Source of the DNA: J054 sp965223095
Lineage (GTDB): Bacteria > Pseudomonadota > Gammaproteobacteria > Steroidobacterales > GCA-2729495
Assembly: GCA_965223095.1 (NCBI GenBank)
Contig: OZ244979.1
Coordinates: 2,108,001-2,172,000 of the forward strand
Length of the DNA stretch: 64,000 bases
Direction: 5' to 3'
In this document: one piece after another, positions 28,280 through 37,266 of the stretch
Layout: each line of letters opens with the position of its first letter
Numbering within the stretch: the stretch's first letter is position 1
Made by a program: the position numbers and the translations under genes
The notes under the pieces: model-generated
What the model saw: the letters and a program-made list of their open reading frames with translations, nothing else
Told to the model about the DNA's origin: nothing
Database searches by the model: none

Positions 28280-29145
28280 TGCTGCAGCGACTATCAGTGT
28301 TTTTAGTGTTAGCGGGTCTGGTCGCACTGAGTATGGCGGTCTACACCGTCGATGAACGTGAACACGCTATTAAGTTTCAATTTAACAAGATCGTTGCATC
28401 CGATATTCTGCCGGGGATTCATTTGAAGTTGCCCATTGCTGAAACGGTAAAGTTCTATCCAGATCGGATTCTGACAATTAACAATCCGAAGGAATTGTTC
28501 CTAACCTTCGAGAAAAAGAACCTCTTCGTCGATTTTTTCGTGAAGTGGCGAATCAGCGATGTGGCCGAGTACTATCGTGTGACCAACGGTGAAGAATTGC
28601 AGGCTGCCCAGCGTTTGCTGGAAATCGTTAAGGATGGTATTCGCGCGGAATTCGCCAAGCGGACGGTGCCTGAGGTAGTGACGGCCGAACGCCGCGAAAT
28701 CATGGATGAAATGTTGACCAATGCGCGCCGGGATGCGGCTCGTTTTGGTATTGAGCTGGTGGATATTCGCGTTAAACGCATCGAGTTTTCGGATGAGGTT
28801 AGTGAATCTGTCTACAATCGCATGCGTCAAGAACGCGCACGCACAGCTTCCGAGCTGCGTGCGGAGGGCGCTGAGAATGCCGAGCAGATTCGGGCAGATG
28901 CAGACCGGCAGCGCACGATCTTGTTGGCGGAAGCTTATCGCGATGCCGAAAAGCTGCGCGGCGAAGGGGATGCTAAAGCTGCAGATACCTATGCGCGCGC
29001 CTATGGGAAGAACGAGGAATTCTTCAATTTTTACCGCAGCATGCAGGCGTATCGCCGGGCCGTTGGACGCGAGCAAGATCTGCTCGTGCTCGACGCCGAT
29101 AGCGATTTTCTGCAGTATCTGAACGACGCGCAGCCGGTACCTTAG
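28279..29145 (+). CDS. hflC: FtsH protease regulator HflC
   Basis: 288 residues: N-terminal membrane anchor (LSVFLVLAGLVALSMAVYTV), SPFH domain from DEREHAIKFQFNKI, then a coiled coil with alternating Arg/Glu (RTASELRAEGAENAEQIRAD) and the C-terminal YRSMQAYRRAVG motif. Partner of HflK. Confidence 0.96.
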   Translation: MLQRLSVFLVLAGLVALSMAVYTVDEREHAIKFQFNKIVASDILPGIHLKLPIAETVKFYPDRILTINNPKELFLTFEKKNLFVDFFVKWRISDVAEYYRVTNGEELQAAQRLLEIVKDGIRAEFAKRTVPEVVTAERREIMDEMLTNARRDAARFGIELVDIRVKRIEFSDEVSESVYNRMRQERARTASELRAEGAENAEQIRADADRQRTILLAEAYRDAEKLRGEGDAKAADTYARAYGKNEEFFNFYRSMQAYRRAVGREQDLLVLDADSDFLQYLNDAQPVP

Positions 29146-29180
29146 CGTCGAACACCGGATATTGTCGGGAGGATGGCCGG

Positions 29181-29375
29181 TTGAACTGGGGTGATCTGCT
29201 TGCCGCGCTTGCCTTGTATCTGGTCATCGAAGGTTTGTTACCGTTTATCAGTCCGGCGAGTTGGCGGCGTGGTTTAGCCATGATCGAACAGCTTTCCGAT
29301 GGTCAATTACGCTTGTTCGGCTTAATCACAATTTTTTCGGGTTTGGGTTTGTTGCTGCTGGTGCGCGGTGTCTAG
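29181..29375 (+). CDS. DUF2065 (YjeT-like) small membrane protein
   Basis: 64 residues from a TTG at 29181 with GGGAGG ahead. It has two hydrophobic helices around a short basic loop (SPASWRRGLAMIEQLSDGQLR), the DUF2065 pattern. Always near hflC and purA in gammaproteobacteria, function unknown. Confidence 0.9.
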   Translation: MNWGDLLAALALYLVIEGLLPFISPASWRRGLAMIEQLSDGQLRLFGLITIFSGLGLLLLVRGV

Positions 29376-29401
29376 GCTGCGTCCTCGGCTGAGTATGGCT
29401 T

Positions 29402-30694
29402 GTGGGTAAAAGCGTCATCATTGTCGGCTCCCAGTGGGGAGATGAGGGCAAGGGCAAGATCGTCGATCTATTGACGGAGCGCGCCAGTGCTGTGGTGCGG
29501 TTTCAAGGTGGGCACAACGCCGGGCATACCTTGATTATCGGGGGTGAAAAGACCGTTTTGCATTTGATTCCCTCGGGCATTCTTCGTGATGGTGTGGATT
29601 GCATCATCGGCAATGGTGTGGTGGTTCACTTGCCCTCGCTCTTGGAAGAAATTTATGCCTTGCAGAAGCGTGGCGTTGATGTTGCGCAACGTTTACGTAT
29701 CAGCGCGGCTTGTCCGCTCATCCTGCCAACCCACATCGCATTGGACAATGCGCGAGAAAAAGCGCGGGGCAGTGATGCCATTGGTACAACGGGGCGGGGA
29801 ATTGGTCCAGCCTATGAAGATAAAGCGGCCCGACGTTCTTTGCGCGCTTCTGATTTGTTCGATGCCCAACGCTTTGTCGAGCGGCTACAGGCTGCCATGC
29901 AGTTCCATAATTTCATGCTGGAAAAGTTTTATGGGGCGCCGCCCGTAGATATAGACCAAGCTATGCGCGAAGCTTTGGAGGCGGGCGAGACCATAAAGTC
30001 GCTGGTGATTGACTCGGCGGCCGCCATTGGTGATCTGCAAAAAAAGGGCGCAAATTTATTGTTTGAGGGCGCGCAAGGAACTTTGCTGGATGTAGATCAT
30101 GGTACCTACCCGTTTGTAACTTCTTCTAACACCACGGCGGGATCGGCGGCGACGGGCACGGGTGTTGGTCCGCGTTCCTTTGATTATGTGCTGGGCATTG
30201 TTAAGGCTTATACGACCCGGGTCGGGGCTGGTCCGTTCCCCACCGAACTCTTCGACGATATGGGTAAGCACCTGGCGAAAGTGGGGGCGGAATTTGGCGC
30301 CACCACGGGCAGGCCGCGGCGTTGTGGGTGGTTCGATGCTGTCGCATTGCGGCGAGCTGTGTTGAATAACAGTATCTCCGGTTTATGTGTGACCAAGCTC
30401 GATGTTCTCGATGGCCTGGACACGATTAAGCTTTGTATCGGCTACCGACTGGACGGTAAAGAGACACAGACGCCGCCCTACCTGGTGGATCGATTTGCCG
30501 AATGTGAACCGATTTATGAAGAACTCCCGGGATGGGGAACTTCCACGGTTGGTATTACTCAACTAGAGCAATTGCCCGCCGCGGCTCGTGACTATTTGCG
30601 GCGTATTGAATCGGTGCTGGCTGTGCCCATCGCACTGGTTTCCACGGGCCCGGACCGTGACGAGAATATCGTGTTAAGACATCCCTTCGACTAA
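29402..30694 (+). CDS. purA: adenylosuccinate synthetase
   Basis: 430 residues from a GTG at 29402. The N-terminal GSQWGDEGKGKIVD loop, GGHNAGHT, and GTTGRGIGPAYEDK and EGAQGTLLDVDHGTYPFVT signatures identify PurA, which makes adenylosuccinate from IMP and Asp with GTP. Last of the conserved run hfq to purA. Confidence 0.98.
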   Translation: MGKSVIIVGSQWGDEGKGKIVDLLTERASAVVRFQGGHNAGHTLIIGGEKTVLHLIPSGILRDGVDCIIGNGVVVHLPSLLEEIYALQKRGVDVAQRLRISAACPLILPTHIALDNAREKARGSDAIGTTGRGIGPAYEDKAARRSLRASDLFDAQRFVERLQAAMQFHNFMLEKFYGAPPVDIDQAMREALEAGETIKSLVIDSAAAIGDLQKKGANLLFEGAQGTLLDVDHGTYPFVTSSNTTAGSAATGTGVGPRSFDYVLGIVKAYTTRVGAGPFPTELFDDMGKHLAKVGAEFGATTGRPRRCGWFDAVALRRAVLNNSISGLCVTKLDVLDGLDTIKLCIGYRLDGKETQTPPYLVDRFAECEPIYEELPGWGTSTVGITQLEQLPAAARDYLRRIESVLAVPIALVSTGPDRDENIVLRHPFD

Positions 30695-30706
30695 GGATGC
30701 TCAAAA

Positions 30707-31687
30707 ATGGCCAGTCAAGCCAAGCCGTCGTCACCAAGAATGTCTGCAAATTCCGACTTGCACTCGGCTTGGTGGCGGCCAAGGCCTTATCTGGTACTGC
30801 TCCTCGCAATATCGGCGCTAGGCGGCTGCATCAGCACCCAATTTATCTATAAGCAACTCGACTGGGTCATTGTCTGGTATCTGAGCGACATCTTCAGTCT
30901 AAATAGCGAGCAAGAAGACCAGTTGCAGACCGTTGTGCAGCGTAATCTGGACTGGATACGCGTCGAACAGCTTCCTGAATATGCGCGGTTGCTACGCGCG
31001 CTAGACGGCTACGTAAAGACGGATACTTTGTCGGTTGAGCGGCTGGAGCAGGACTATGCAAAGGTCCTTTCTCTATGGGATGCCGGACTAAAACGGGCCA
31101 TGCCCGACGCCGGACGATTTTTGGCCGGTCTAAGCCTGGAACAGGTATCCCAGTTTATAGAAAACGCCGAAGAGAAGAATGCGGAACTCTGGGAAGAGTA
31201 TGCTGGAGAAACACCCGAGAAGCGCAAGGAACGCCGAACGAAATCGGCCATCAAGACAATTCAGCGCTTTACCGGCCGGCTTAACCGTGCACAAAAAGAA
31301 TTCGTGAGCTCACGGGTTGCTAAGCTGCATGACAACTCGGCCGAGTGGATGCAGGGTCGGCGTCAGTGGCAAATGAATTTCCATGCGCTGTTGAAGGAGC
31401 GGCCCCCCGCGACCGAGTTTCAGCGGCGCTTTACTGCACTGATGTTGAACCCCAATACCGTTGACCGGCCGGCGTATCGAGAGCAGGTGGAGGCGAACCA
31501 GGAAATGATATTTGGCATGCTCATCGATCTGGTATCGCGCTTGGATGATGGTCAGCGCCGTCGATTAAGCCGTCGTATTAATAAGTTTGCCGATGATTTT
31601 CAGGCGCTTGCCGAAGCACCTGCCTGGGCGGGCGAGCTAAGCACTGGCATCGCGAGGTTTGCATCCTTAGGTCATGATCCTGACTAG
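30707..31687 (+). CDS. DUF6279 family lipoprotein
   Basis: 326 residues. AAGGA lies nine bases before the ATG. An N-terminal extension precedes a lipoprotein signal with lipobox LGGC (Cys near residue 41), followed by a helical, charged mature domain with QLDWVIVWYLSDIFSLNSEQ, the start typical of DUF6279. Function unknown; likely attached to the inner leaflet of the outer membrane or the periplasmic face of the inner membrane. It starts 12 bases after purA. Confidence 0.78.
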   Translation: MASQAKPSSPRMSANSDLHSAWWRPRPYLVLLLAISALGGCISTQFIYKQLDWVIVWYLSDIFSLNSEQEDQLQTVVQRNLDWIRVEQLPEYARLLRALDGYVKTDTLSVERLEQDYAKVLSLWDAGLKRAMPDAGRFLAGLSLEQVSQFIENAEEKNAELWEEYAGETPEKRKERRTKSAIKTIQRFTGRLNRAQKEFVSSRVAKLHDNSAEWMQGRRQWQMNFHALLKERPPATEFQRRFTALMLNPNTVDRPAYREQVEANQEMIFGMLIDLVSRLDDGQRRRLSRRINKFADDFQALAEAPAWAGELSTGIARFASLGHDPD

Positions 31688-31791
31688 CAAGTCTTCGGAG
31701 TTTGATCCCTGTGTAGATGCCGCTTGGTTCTACTAATGGCCAGGTCCCCGTTTGGCTGCATGATTCGCCGCGTCGGTCTCTTGGACTTTGA

Positions 31792-33291
31792 TTGACTGAA
31801 TATGTTGACCCTCAGACAGTTCTGGCGCTGATGGTCTGGCGTAAACCGCCTTTGGCTGCGAGTCGGTGGTTAAGCCTCGATCGCAACCCCTTGCCGTATG
31901 CCGGCTTGCTGACCTCGTTACCCACGGAATATGACTATCCTTGCGAGGTGGAAGGGGACCTGCCTCGGCTACGGGGCACGCTCTATCGCGTCGGTCCCGG
32001 GCTTTATGATCGGGGGCCGGATCGCCGGCGCATGATGCTTGATGGCGACGGAATGGTGCAGGCTTTAAGTTTTGGCGACGGGCTGCCACGTTTTCGTAAC
32101 CGGTTTGTGCGCACCATAAAGTACAAAGCGGAGGCACGTGCCGGTCATTTCATTTATCCCAGCTTTTCAACCCATGGCTCCGGGGCCTTGATCCACAATC
32201 TCGGATTACGGCTTGCGAATCAAGCCAACACCACGGTCTTGGAATGGGCTGGCCGTCTCTGGGCCTTCGACGAAGCCCAACGACCGTATGAATTGAGTCT
32301 AGACCTGGACACGGTTGGCGAGGCTGTGCTTGACCCGGAGCAATCGCGGTTACGTTATTGGGCGCATTGGAAACTGGATGCGGCGCACAGCCAGTTGCAT
32401 TTATTGTCTATGAGCCAAGGACCGCGTGCCGTCGCGCGTATCGTCAGCCTTGATTTGCAAGGCCGCATTGTCGCGCGCCAGAGCATTGTTTTGCCAAGGT
32501 CCGTCTATATTCATGACTGGTTTGTCACGCGCCACCATTTTGCTTTCTTGCAACATCCAGCCTACGTGGACCTGGGTCGTCTGGGCCAAGTGCTGATGGG
32601 TCGCGAAACCTTCTCCGAAGCAATCACCTGGCGCGGTGACGAATCAAGCCTGCTGCATGTTGCGCGACGCGGCGATGGTCAAGCTTTTACCACCGAGTTA
32701 CCGGCCAGTTGGATGTGGCACGCAATTAATGGCTATGAATATTGCGGCGAATTAGTCCTGGACTATATCGGCGGCGACATCGGTGGAGGCTTGGGCGGTG
32801 ACAACTCGCCGTTGTTTGCCGTCATGCGGGGCGAGGCGGCGATGCCCGCCGAGCCGGTCAATTATCCACGCCGCTGCCGGGTTGATTTGCGGACGCGGCA
32901 GGCAAAGGAATCCATAATCGACAGTAGTAACAATTATGAACTGCCAACGGTGGCCGCCCGCGAGCGCGGGATAAGCCATGGGCATGCCTACATGATTCAA
33001 GCCGATGCCGGCGAATTATTTGCGCGCAGCATCTGTCAGTTAGACGGGGCATCCCTTACGCAACAAAGCTACGGTTTTGCGCCCGATGAGTATGTTTCCG
33101 AACCGGTAATAGCCGATCATCTTGGCGGGGAACCTGGTCGCTGGGTCTTGAGCCAGGTCTATAATGCAAGCACTCGGCGCAGTTACTTTGTAATTTTGGA
33201 TGACCAGAATTTCGCCGGCGGCCCGGTGGCCAAAATCCACCTGCGCCACCACGTACCGCTGAGCTTTCACGGCTATTGGTCGCCTGGCTGA
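31792..33291 (+). CDS. carotenoid oxygenase (RPE65 family)
   Basis: About 499 residues. The seven-bladed propeller family needs four His to hold the catalytic iron; they are visible at residues 192 (WAHWKLD), 241 (YIHDWF), 310 (WMWHAIN) and 493 (LSFHGYW), counted from the first codon. The substrate may be a carotenoid or a stilbene-type lignin fragment; I cannot tell which. The first codon is TTG at 31792 without a good ribosome site; ATG at 31831 is an alternative. It is flanked by a PNPOx-fold gene and has no obvious operon partner. Confidence 0.87.
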   Translation: MTEYVDPQTVLALMVWRKPPLAASRWLSLDRNPLPYAGLLTSLPTEYDYPCEVEGDLPRLRGTLYRVGPGLYDRGPDRRRMMLDGDGMVQALSFGDGLPRFRNRFVRTIKYKAEARAGHFIYPSFSTHGSGALIHNLGLRLANQANTTVLEWAGRLWAFDEAQRPYELSLDLDTVGEAVLDPEQSRLRYWAHWKLDAAHSQLHLLSMSQGPRAVARIVSLDLQGRIVARQSIVLPRSVYIHDWFVTRHHFAFLQHPAYVDLGRLGQVLMGRETFSEAITWRGDESSLLHVARRGDGQAFTTELPASWMWHAINGYEYCGELVLDYIGGDIGGGLGGDNSPLFAVMRGEAAMPAEPVNYPRRCRVDLRTRQAKESIIDSSNNYELPTVAARERGISHGHAYMIQADAGELFARSICQLDGASLTQQSYGFAPDEYVSEPVIADHLGGEPGRWVLSQVYNASTRRSYFVILDDQNFAGGPVAKIHLRHHVPLSFHGYWSPG

Positions 33292-33387
33292 TTGGCCCCC
33301 TTGTGCTCTTGCCCGGCACCCCTGCTTGGGACAAGCCTGGACCGTGCGATACTAGGACGCTTAGTTTGTTCGCATTGGAGGTCTACT

Positions 33388-33915
33388 ATGAGTGCCGCGC
33401 ATCCTTGGCTTGAAGGCTCGCCGAATACATGGCCAAAGAAGCAACTGCCGCGTGATAAATTGGCAGCGCGCATTGAACGCGTTTTGGCGCTAACCAACAT
33501 GGGTTACTTGGCCACCATTGGCAAGAATGGTCCGATTCTCAGTCCGCTGGAGTTTTATGCCGATGGCCTAAGTATCTATGTGTTTCCGCAGCCGGGCAGC
33601 CCGAAGGAGAAAGCCATGGAACGCGATCCGCGGGTTTCATTTGCTTGTTCCAATCATATGGCGGGCTGGGCCAGCGCCTTAGGGGCGCAGTTTTTTGGCG
33701 CGGCTCAATTGCTCGACGTCGGTACACCGGAATGGGAGCATGGCATGCGCGTATTCAAGTGGCCGGCCTCCGCCTTCGAGGTGGGCGGTAATCCGGATGC
33801 GCCGCCGCAAGGCCGCCTCATGCGGCTCGATCCCGATCGAATCGTTTATACCGAGCACTGGTTGCGCAAGAGCGGCTATGCGCCACGGCAAATTTGGCGC
33901 CGGGATCAGGGATAG
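33388..33915 (+). CDS. pyridoxamine 5'-phosphate oxidase-fold protein
   Basis: 175 residues from ATG at 33388 with GGAGG at seven bases. It reads as a split-barrel flavin/F420-type fold: MGYLATIGKNGPILSPLEFYADG, then KAMERDPRVSFACSN. This group includes oxidases, haem-binding proteins and unknowns, so the function is open. The longer upstream frame is not conserved-looking. Confidence 0.75.
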   Translation: MSAAHPWLEGSPNTWPKKQLPRDKLAARIERVLALTNMGYLATIGKNGPILSPLEFYADGLSIYVFPQPGSPKEKAMERDPRVSFACSNHMAGWASALGAQFFGAAQLLDVGTPEWEHGMRVFKWPASAFEVGGNPDAPPQGRLMRLDPDRIVYTEHWLRKSGYAPRQIWRRDQG

Positions 33916-34276
33916 CGCATACTCTTTTCAGCAATACTGACCAAGGCCGTAGCTTCGGGAATTTTCTGATTGAACATATGGCACTGGTTATGGAGGCAAT
34001 AACTCAACTAGCTGCTACGAGGCCTCGTTAGTCATGCAGGTCTTAAAGCGTAGGCAAGGGTTCGGTGTATTTGCCCAAATCTGAATCGTCTGCCCGAATG
34101 CCGACCAGCCTGAGCAAACTTAAGTTGCCGCGGCACTTTGCTGGATGAATTCACGAGCGCTTGCAAGCCTGTGAAAACCTGTATACTGCGCGCGCCTTTG
34201 TATCGCTTGTATCGAGTCTGCTGGCATGGTGCCTACATCCTCTTGAGCGGTTCTTTAAGCTTTAGGAGGTCAATTA
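33916..34276. other. 361-base gap between PNPOx-like gene and RRM gene
   Basis: No coding frame of note. It holds a 12-base perfect palindrome ACGAGGCCTCGT near 34017-34028, extended by CTA/TTAG flanks, with no T-run. The promoter and leader of the RRM gene fill the last 120 bases. Confidence 0.5.
34161..34187 (+). promoter_or_regulatory. candidate promoter of the RRM gene
   Basis: TTGCAA (34161-34166) and TATACT (34182-34187) are 15 bases apart, slightly short. The implied leader is about 80 bases and ends in a strong AGGAGG (34264-34269), a layout often seen for cold-induced RNA-binding genes; that is inference. Confidence 0.4.
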
Positions 34277-34555
34277 ATGGGCAGGAAACTTTATGTTGGC
34301 AATTTGCCTTACTCTACGGATCAAAACAGTTTGCAGGAAGCTTTTAGCGCTTGTGGTACTGTCGATTCCGTGAATGTCATTACGGATCGTGACACCGGGC
34401 AAAGCAAGGGGTTCGCCTTTGTAGAAATGTCCAGCGATGGCGAAGCGCAAAAAGCCATACAGGAGCTCAATGGCAGCAATTTGGGCGGCCGCGATATTAA
34501 AGTTAACGAGGCCAAGCCCCGAGCGCCTCGCGGCGGCGGTGGTAACCGCTGGTGA
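34277..34555 (+). CDS. single-RRM RNA-binding protein
   Basis: 92 residues, one RNA-recognition motif. RNP2 is LYVGNLPYS (residues 5-13) and RNP1 is KGFAFVEM (44-51), followed by a short Gly/Arg tail (PRGGGGNRW). Such proteins bind single-stranded RNA and are common in cyanobacteria and many proteobacteria. AGGAGG precedes the ATG. Confidence 0.92.
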   Translation: MGRKLYVGNLPYSTDQNSLQEAFSACGTVDSVNVITDRDTGQSKGFAFVEMSSDGEAQKAIQELNGSNLGGRDIKVNEAKPRAPRGGGGNRW

Positions 34556-34601
34556 GCTGATTGCCTGAGTCAGTTTACGCGAGAACATAGTAGTCGAAGA
34601 C

Positions 34602-34633
34602 GGCCGAGCCGCGGTGGCAAACCGCAGCTCGGC
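34602..34633. terminator. strong hairpin between convergent genes
   Basis: GGCCGAGC and GCTCGGCC flank an inner stem GCGGT/ACCGC with one mismatch, giving a long GC stem and a five-base loop. No T-run on either strand, so it is a candidate intergenic terminator or mRNA-stabilising hairpin shared by the RRM gene and the TonB receptor. Confidence 0.55.
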
Positions 34634-34650
34634 CTTCGCATCAGGCGCGT

Positions 34651-37179
34651 CTAGTTGCCGAAGCGGTAAGCCGCGCGCAGACCGATTTCACGGCCATTCG
34701 GCTTAATCGGCGTTTGGTTAGAAGGCAACCAGAACGTAAACGGGCCGTTTGCCGTGACAGGAGGTCCATAAACCGCCAGTTGCCGGTTGTCAGTGTTACC
34801 GAAACTTGAACGTATCGTGTCGTCATCCAGGGTGTTCGTGACGTAAGCCGTCAGGTCCCAACTGTCTGCCGTCAAACCCGCGCGGATATCCAGGGTATCG
34901 TAGCTTTCGAGCTTGATGGAGTTTTCCGGGTTGAGAGCTCGCTCGTCCTGGAAAATGTAGTCCGCGCCCGCGAACCAATCGATTTCACTGGTCAGATTAC
35001 CCCGATATTCCAATCCAGCCAGCAGAGAATGCTCCGGGACAAATTCTAGCTCGTTACCCGAGAGATCGAGCGAGCAAACGCTGCGTGGTCCCGCGCCCGT
35101 GGTTTCAACAAACACATCACAATTTCCCGCCCGAGAGATTGAGCCAGCTCCGGTGCTGTCTGTCTTGAAGGATCCATAGTCAGAATACAGATAGGTATAC
35201 GCAGCGTACAAATCCAAGTTTTCAGTGGCTTGCCATCGCGATTCTAGTTCCAATCCGATGATATCCGCGGATGAGGCATTGACCGGTACCGGCAGTAGCG
35301 AACCTCCCACGACCTTCTGCGTGCTAACTTGCTTGTCACTGAAGTCTTGATAGAACAGTGCGCCGTTGAGTACCAACTGATTATTTAGCCGGTTAGTTTT
35401 CGCGCCCAGCTCATACGCTGTCAGTTCTTCCTGTTCGAATTGACTCACCGCCGGGTTGAAGCCGGTTAACGCGGCAACGATGGCGACACCGGCAGGTTTG
35501 TAAGCCCGCGCGACCGAGAAGTAGTACATGTCTGTATCGGTGGGTGTCCATCGCAGCGTTGCCTTGGGCGCAAAGAAGTCGTCTTTTACGGTATCGGAAA
35601 TGGTTCCATAGCTCGGCTGTAGGGCCGCTTGTCCAAAGGCTGGGCCGATGGCGCGTGGGCGATCATCGAATGGTGATGGCGTGCCCGCACGGTCAGGTCC
35701 GGTAACCGTTAGTTCTTCGTCAACGTAACGGCCTTCCAGACTTAGAGACCACGCCTCGGCGAATTCCCAGTCAATTAAACCGTAGACTGACCAGTGTTCA
35801 GTATCACGTGTCCACAGGTCCGCGACGCGTGCCGCACCAGTGGTCGCGGCAATGGCTGGCGCGCAATCGCCCGGTGCAGGTGCAAGTATGCAATTGACCC
35901 CGCCATCCACAAACTCGACATCCTCTTCCCAATACAAGGCTCCCACCGTCCAGGAGACAGCACTATCATTGTTGGATTGCAAGCGAAGCTCTTGGCTGAA
36001 TTGCTCGGTTCCGTCCTCGGCCCAGAATTCGCCGCCGACATTGCTGCCGATTACGCTGCCTTCGCGACGGGCGTCTTCAAAACTAAATACATCGGCGTCG
36101 GTGGCACCGCTTAGCGAAACCAGTTTGATCGGACCAAAGTCATAGTCAAGGATCAATGATCCGCGCAAGATTTCTCTTTCCACGCCGGGATAATCTTCTA
36201 GCGTTCTTGGGTTTGGAGAAAGCGTTGTGGCGAGCGAATCGCCCGCGGGTAAAGAGCCAATGACCGAATTGATGGCCCGCGGTGCATCGGGGCTCAAGAC
36301 GGGTGCATTACCGCCCGGCGGGGTTATAAATGCCTGCCCGGGAATGGTGACTGGTGTTGTGGGTCTGATCGCGGAATAAGGGCTTTGCTCAATATCCTCG
36401 TCGGTGTATTCGGCGCGCAGCTTGATGGAGAAACCTTCACTAAGGTCCCAGACCAAATTACCCGATATGCCAGATCCTTCCCGGCCACCGACTTCAGCGC
36501 CGGTAATGGAATTTCTATAGAAGCCGTCGTCGGTCCAGCTGGCGACGTTGATGCCAGCGTAGAGATGGTTGGTGACCAGCGGTCCAGACAGGCTTAAACG
36601 ACCTTCGTAGCGGCCGTTGTCGCCTAAGTCGGTATAGAGCTGAGCGTCCAGGGAATCCGTTGCCGGGTTCTTAGTGATGTAGTTGATCGCACCCGCAAAG
36701 GCGGTACGGCCGTACAGTGCATTTTGCGGACCTTTTAGCACCTCTACCCGTTCAATGTCGATCAAGCGGGTGTTGATCAGTAGTGAACCGCCATTGGTTT
36801 GTACTGCCTGACCCGTGACATCAATTCCATCGACCAGTATGGCAACATTTTGCCGGCCGCGCGTTGGCGCCAGACCGCGAATCGTGATGCGCGTATCCTG
36901 CGCGCTGAATCCCTGATCAAATACGACGCTCGGCGAATACTTACTGACGTCGGCTACATCGCGTATATTGAGTTTCTCGATGGCGTCAGCGTCCAGCACG
37001 TCCACCGCGATGGGGACCTCTTGCAGGCTTTCGTCGCGTTTTCGTGCCGAAACCACAATCTCCTCCACCGCCGCTCCCGCGGACATACCCCTACCAGTGC
37101 TTTCTTGAGCGATTACTCCCGCACTCAGAAGGAGTAGAAAGACTCCCATGACTAACCAACTGTTGTGCAACTTAAGCAT
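34651..37179 (-). CDS. TonB-dependent outer-membrane receptor
   Basis: 842 residues: signal peptide (VMGVFLLLLSAGVIAQ), TonB-box-like EEIVVSARKRDESLQEVP, plug domain with DTRITIRGLAPTRGRQNVAILVDG and VEVLKGPQNALYGRTAFAGAINYIT, then a long beta-barrel ending in aromatic Arg-Phe-Gly-Asn. It imports a ligand through the outer membrane. It follows the amine oxidase by 87 bases on the same strand and is likely co-transcribed. Ligand unknown. Confidence 0.93.
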   Translation of the reverse strand: MLKLHNSWLVMGVFLLLLSAGVIAQESTGRGMSAGAAVEEIVVSARKRDESLQEVPIAVDVLDADAIEKLNIRDVADVSKYSPSVVFDQGFSAQDTRITIRGLAPTRGRQNVAILVDGIDVTGQAVQTNGGSLLINTRLIDIERVEVLKGPQNALYGRTAFAGAINYITKNPATDSLDAQLYTDLGDNGRYEGRLSLSGPLVTNHLYAGINVASWTDDGFYRNSITGAEVGGREGSGISGNLVWDLSEGFSIKLRAEYTDEDIEQSPYSAIRPTTPVTIPGQAFITPPGGNAPVLSPDAPRAINSVIGSLPAGDSLATTLSPNPRTLEDYPGVEREILRGSLILDYDFGPIKLVSLSGATDADVFSFEDARREGSVIGSNVGGEFWAEDGTEQFSQELRLQSNNDSAVSWTVGALYWEEDVEFVDGGVNCILAPAPGDCAPAIAATTGAARVADLWTRDTEHWSVYGLIDWEFAEAWSLSLEGRYVDEELTVTGPDRAGTPSPFDDRPRAIGPAFGQAALQPSYGTISDTVKDDFFAPKATLRWTPTDTDMYYFSVARAYKPAGVAIVAALTGFNPAVSQFEQEELTAYELGAKTNRLNNQLVLNGALFYQDFSDKQVSTQKVVGGSLLPVPVNASSADIIGLELESRWQATENLDLYAAYTYLYSDYGSFKTDSTGAGSISRAGNCDVFVETTGAGPRSVCSLDLSGNELEFVPEHSLLAGLEYRGNLTSEIDWFAGADYIFQDERALNPENSIKLESYDTLDIRAGLTADSWDLTAYVTNTLDDDTIRSSFGNTDNRQLAVYGPPVTANGPFTFWLPSNQTPIKPNGREIGLRAAYRFGN

Positions 37180-37266
37180 TGTTTTCCCCGTGCTTCGTTA
37201 TGCTCTTACGCGTAGATTCTCGATACCTTCGCCAAGCTACCAGCCCTTTGCGACTGTCACAGCCAG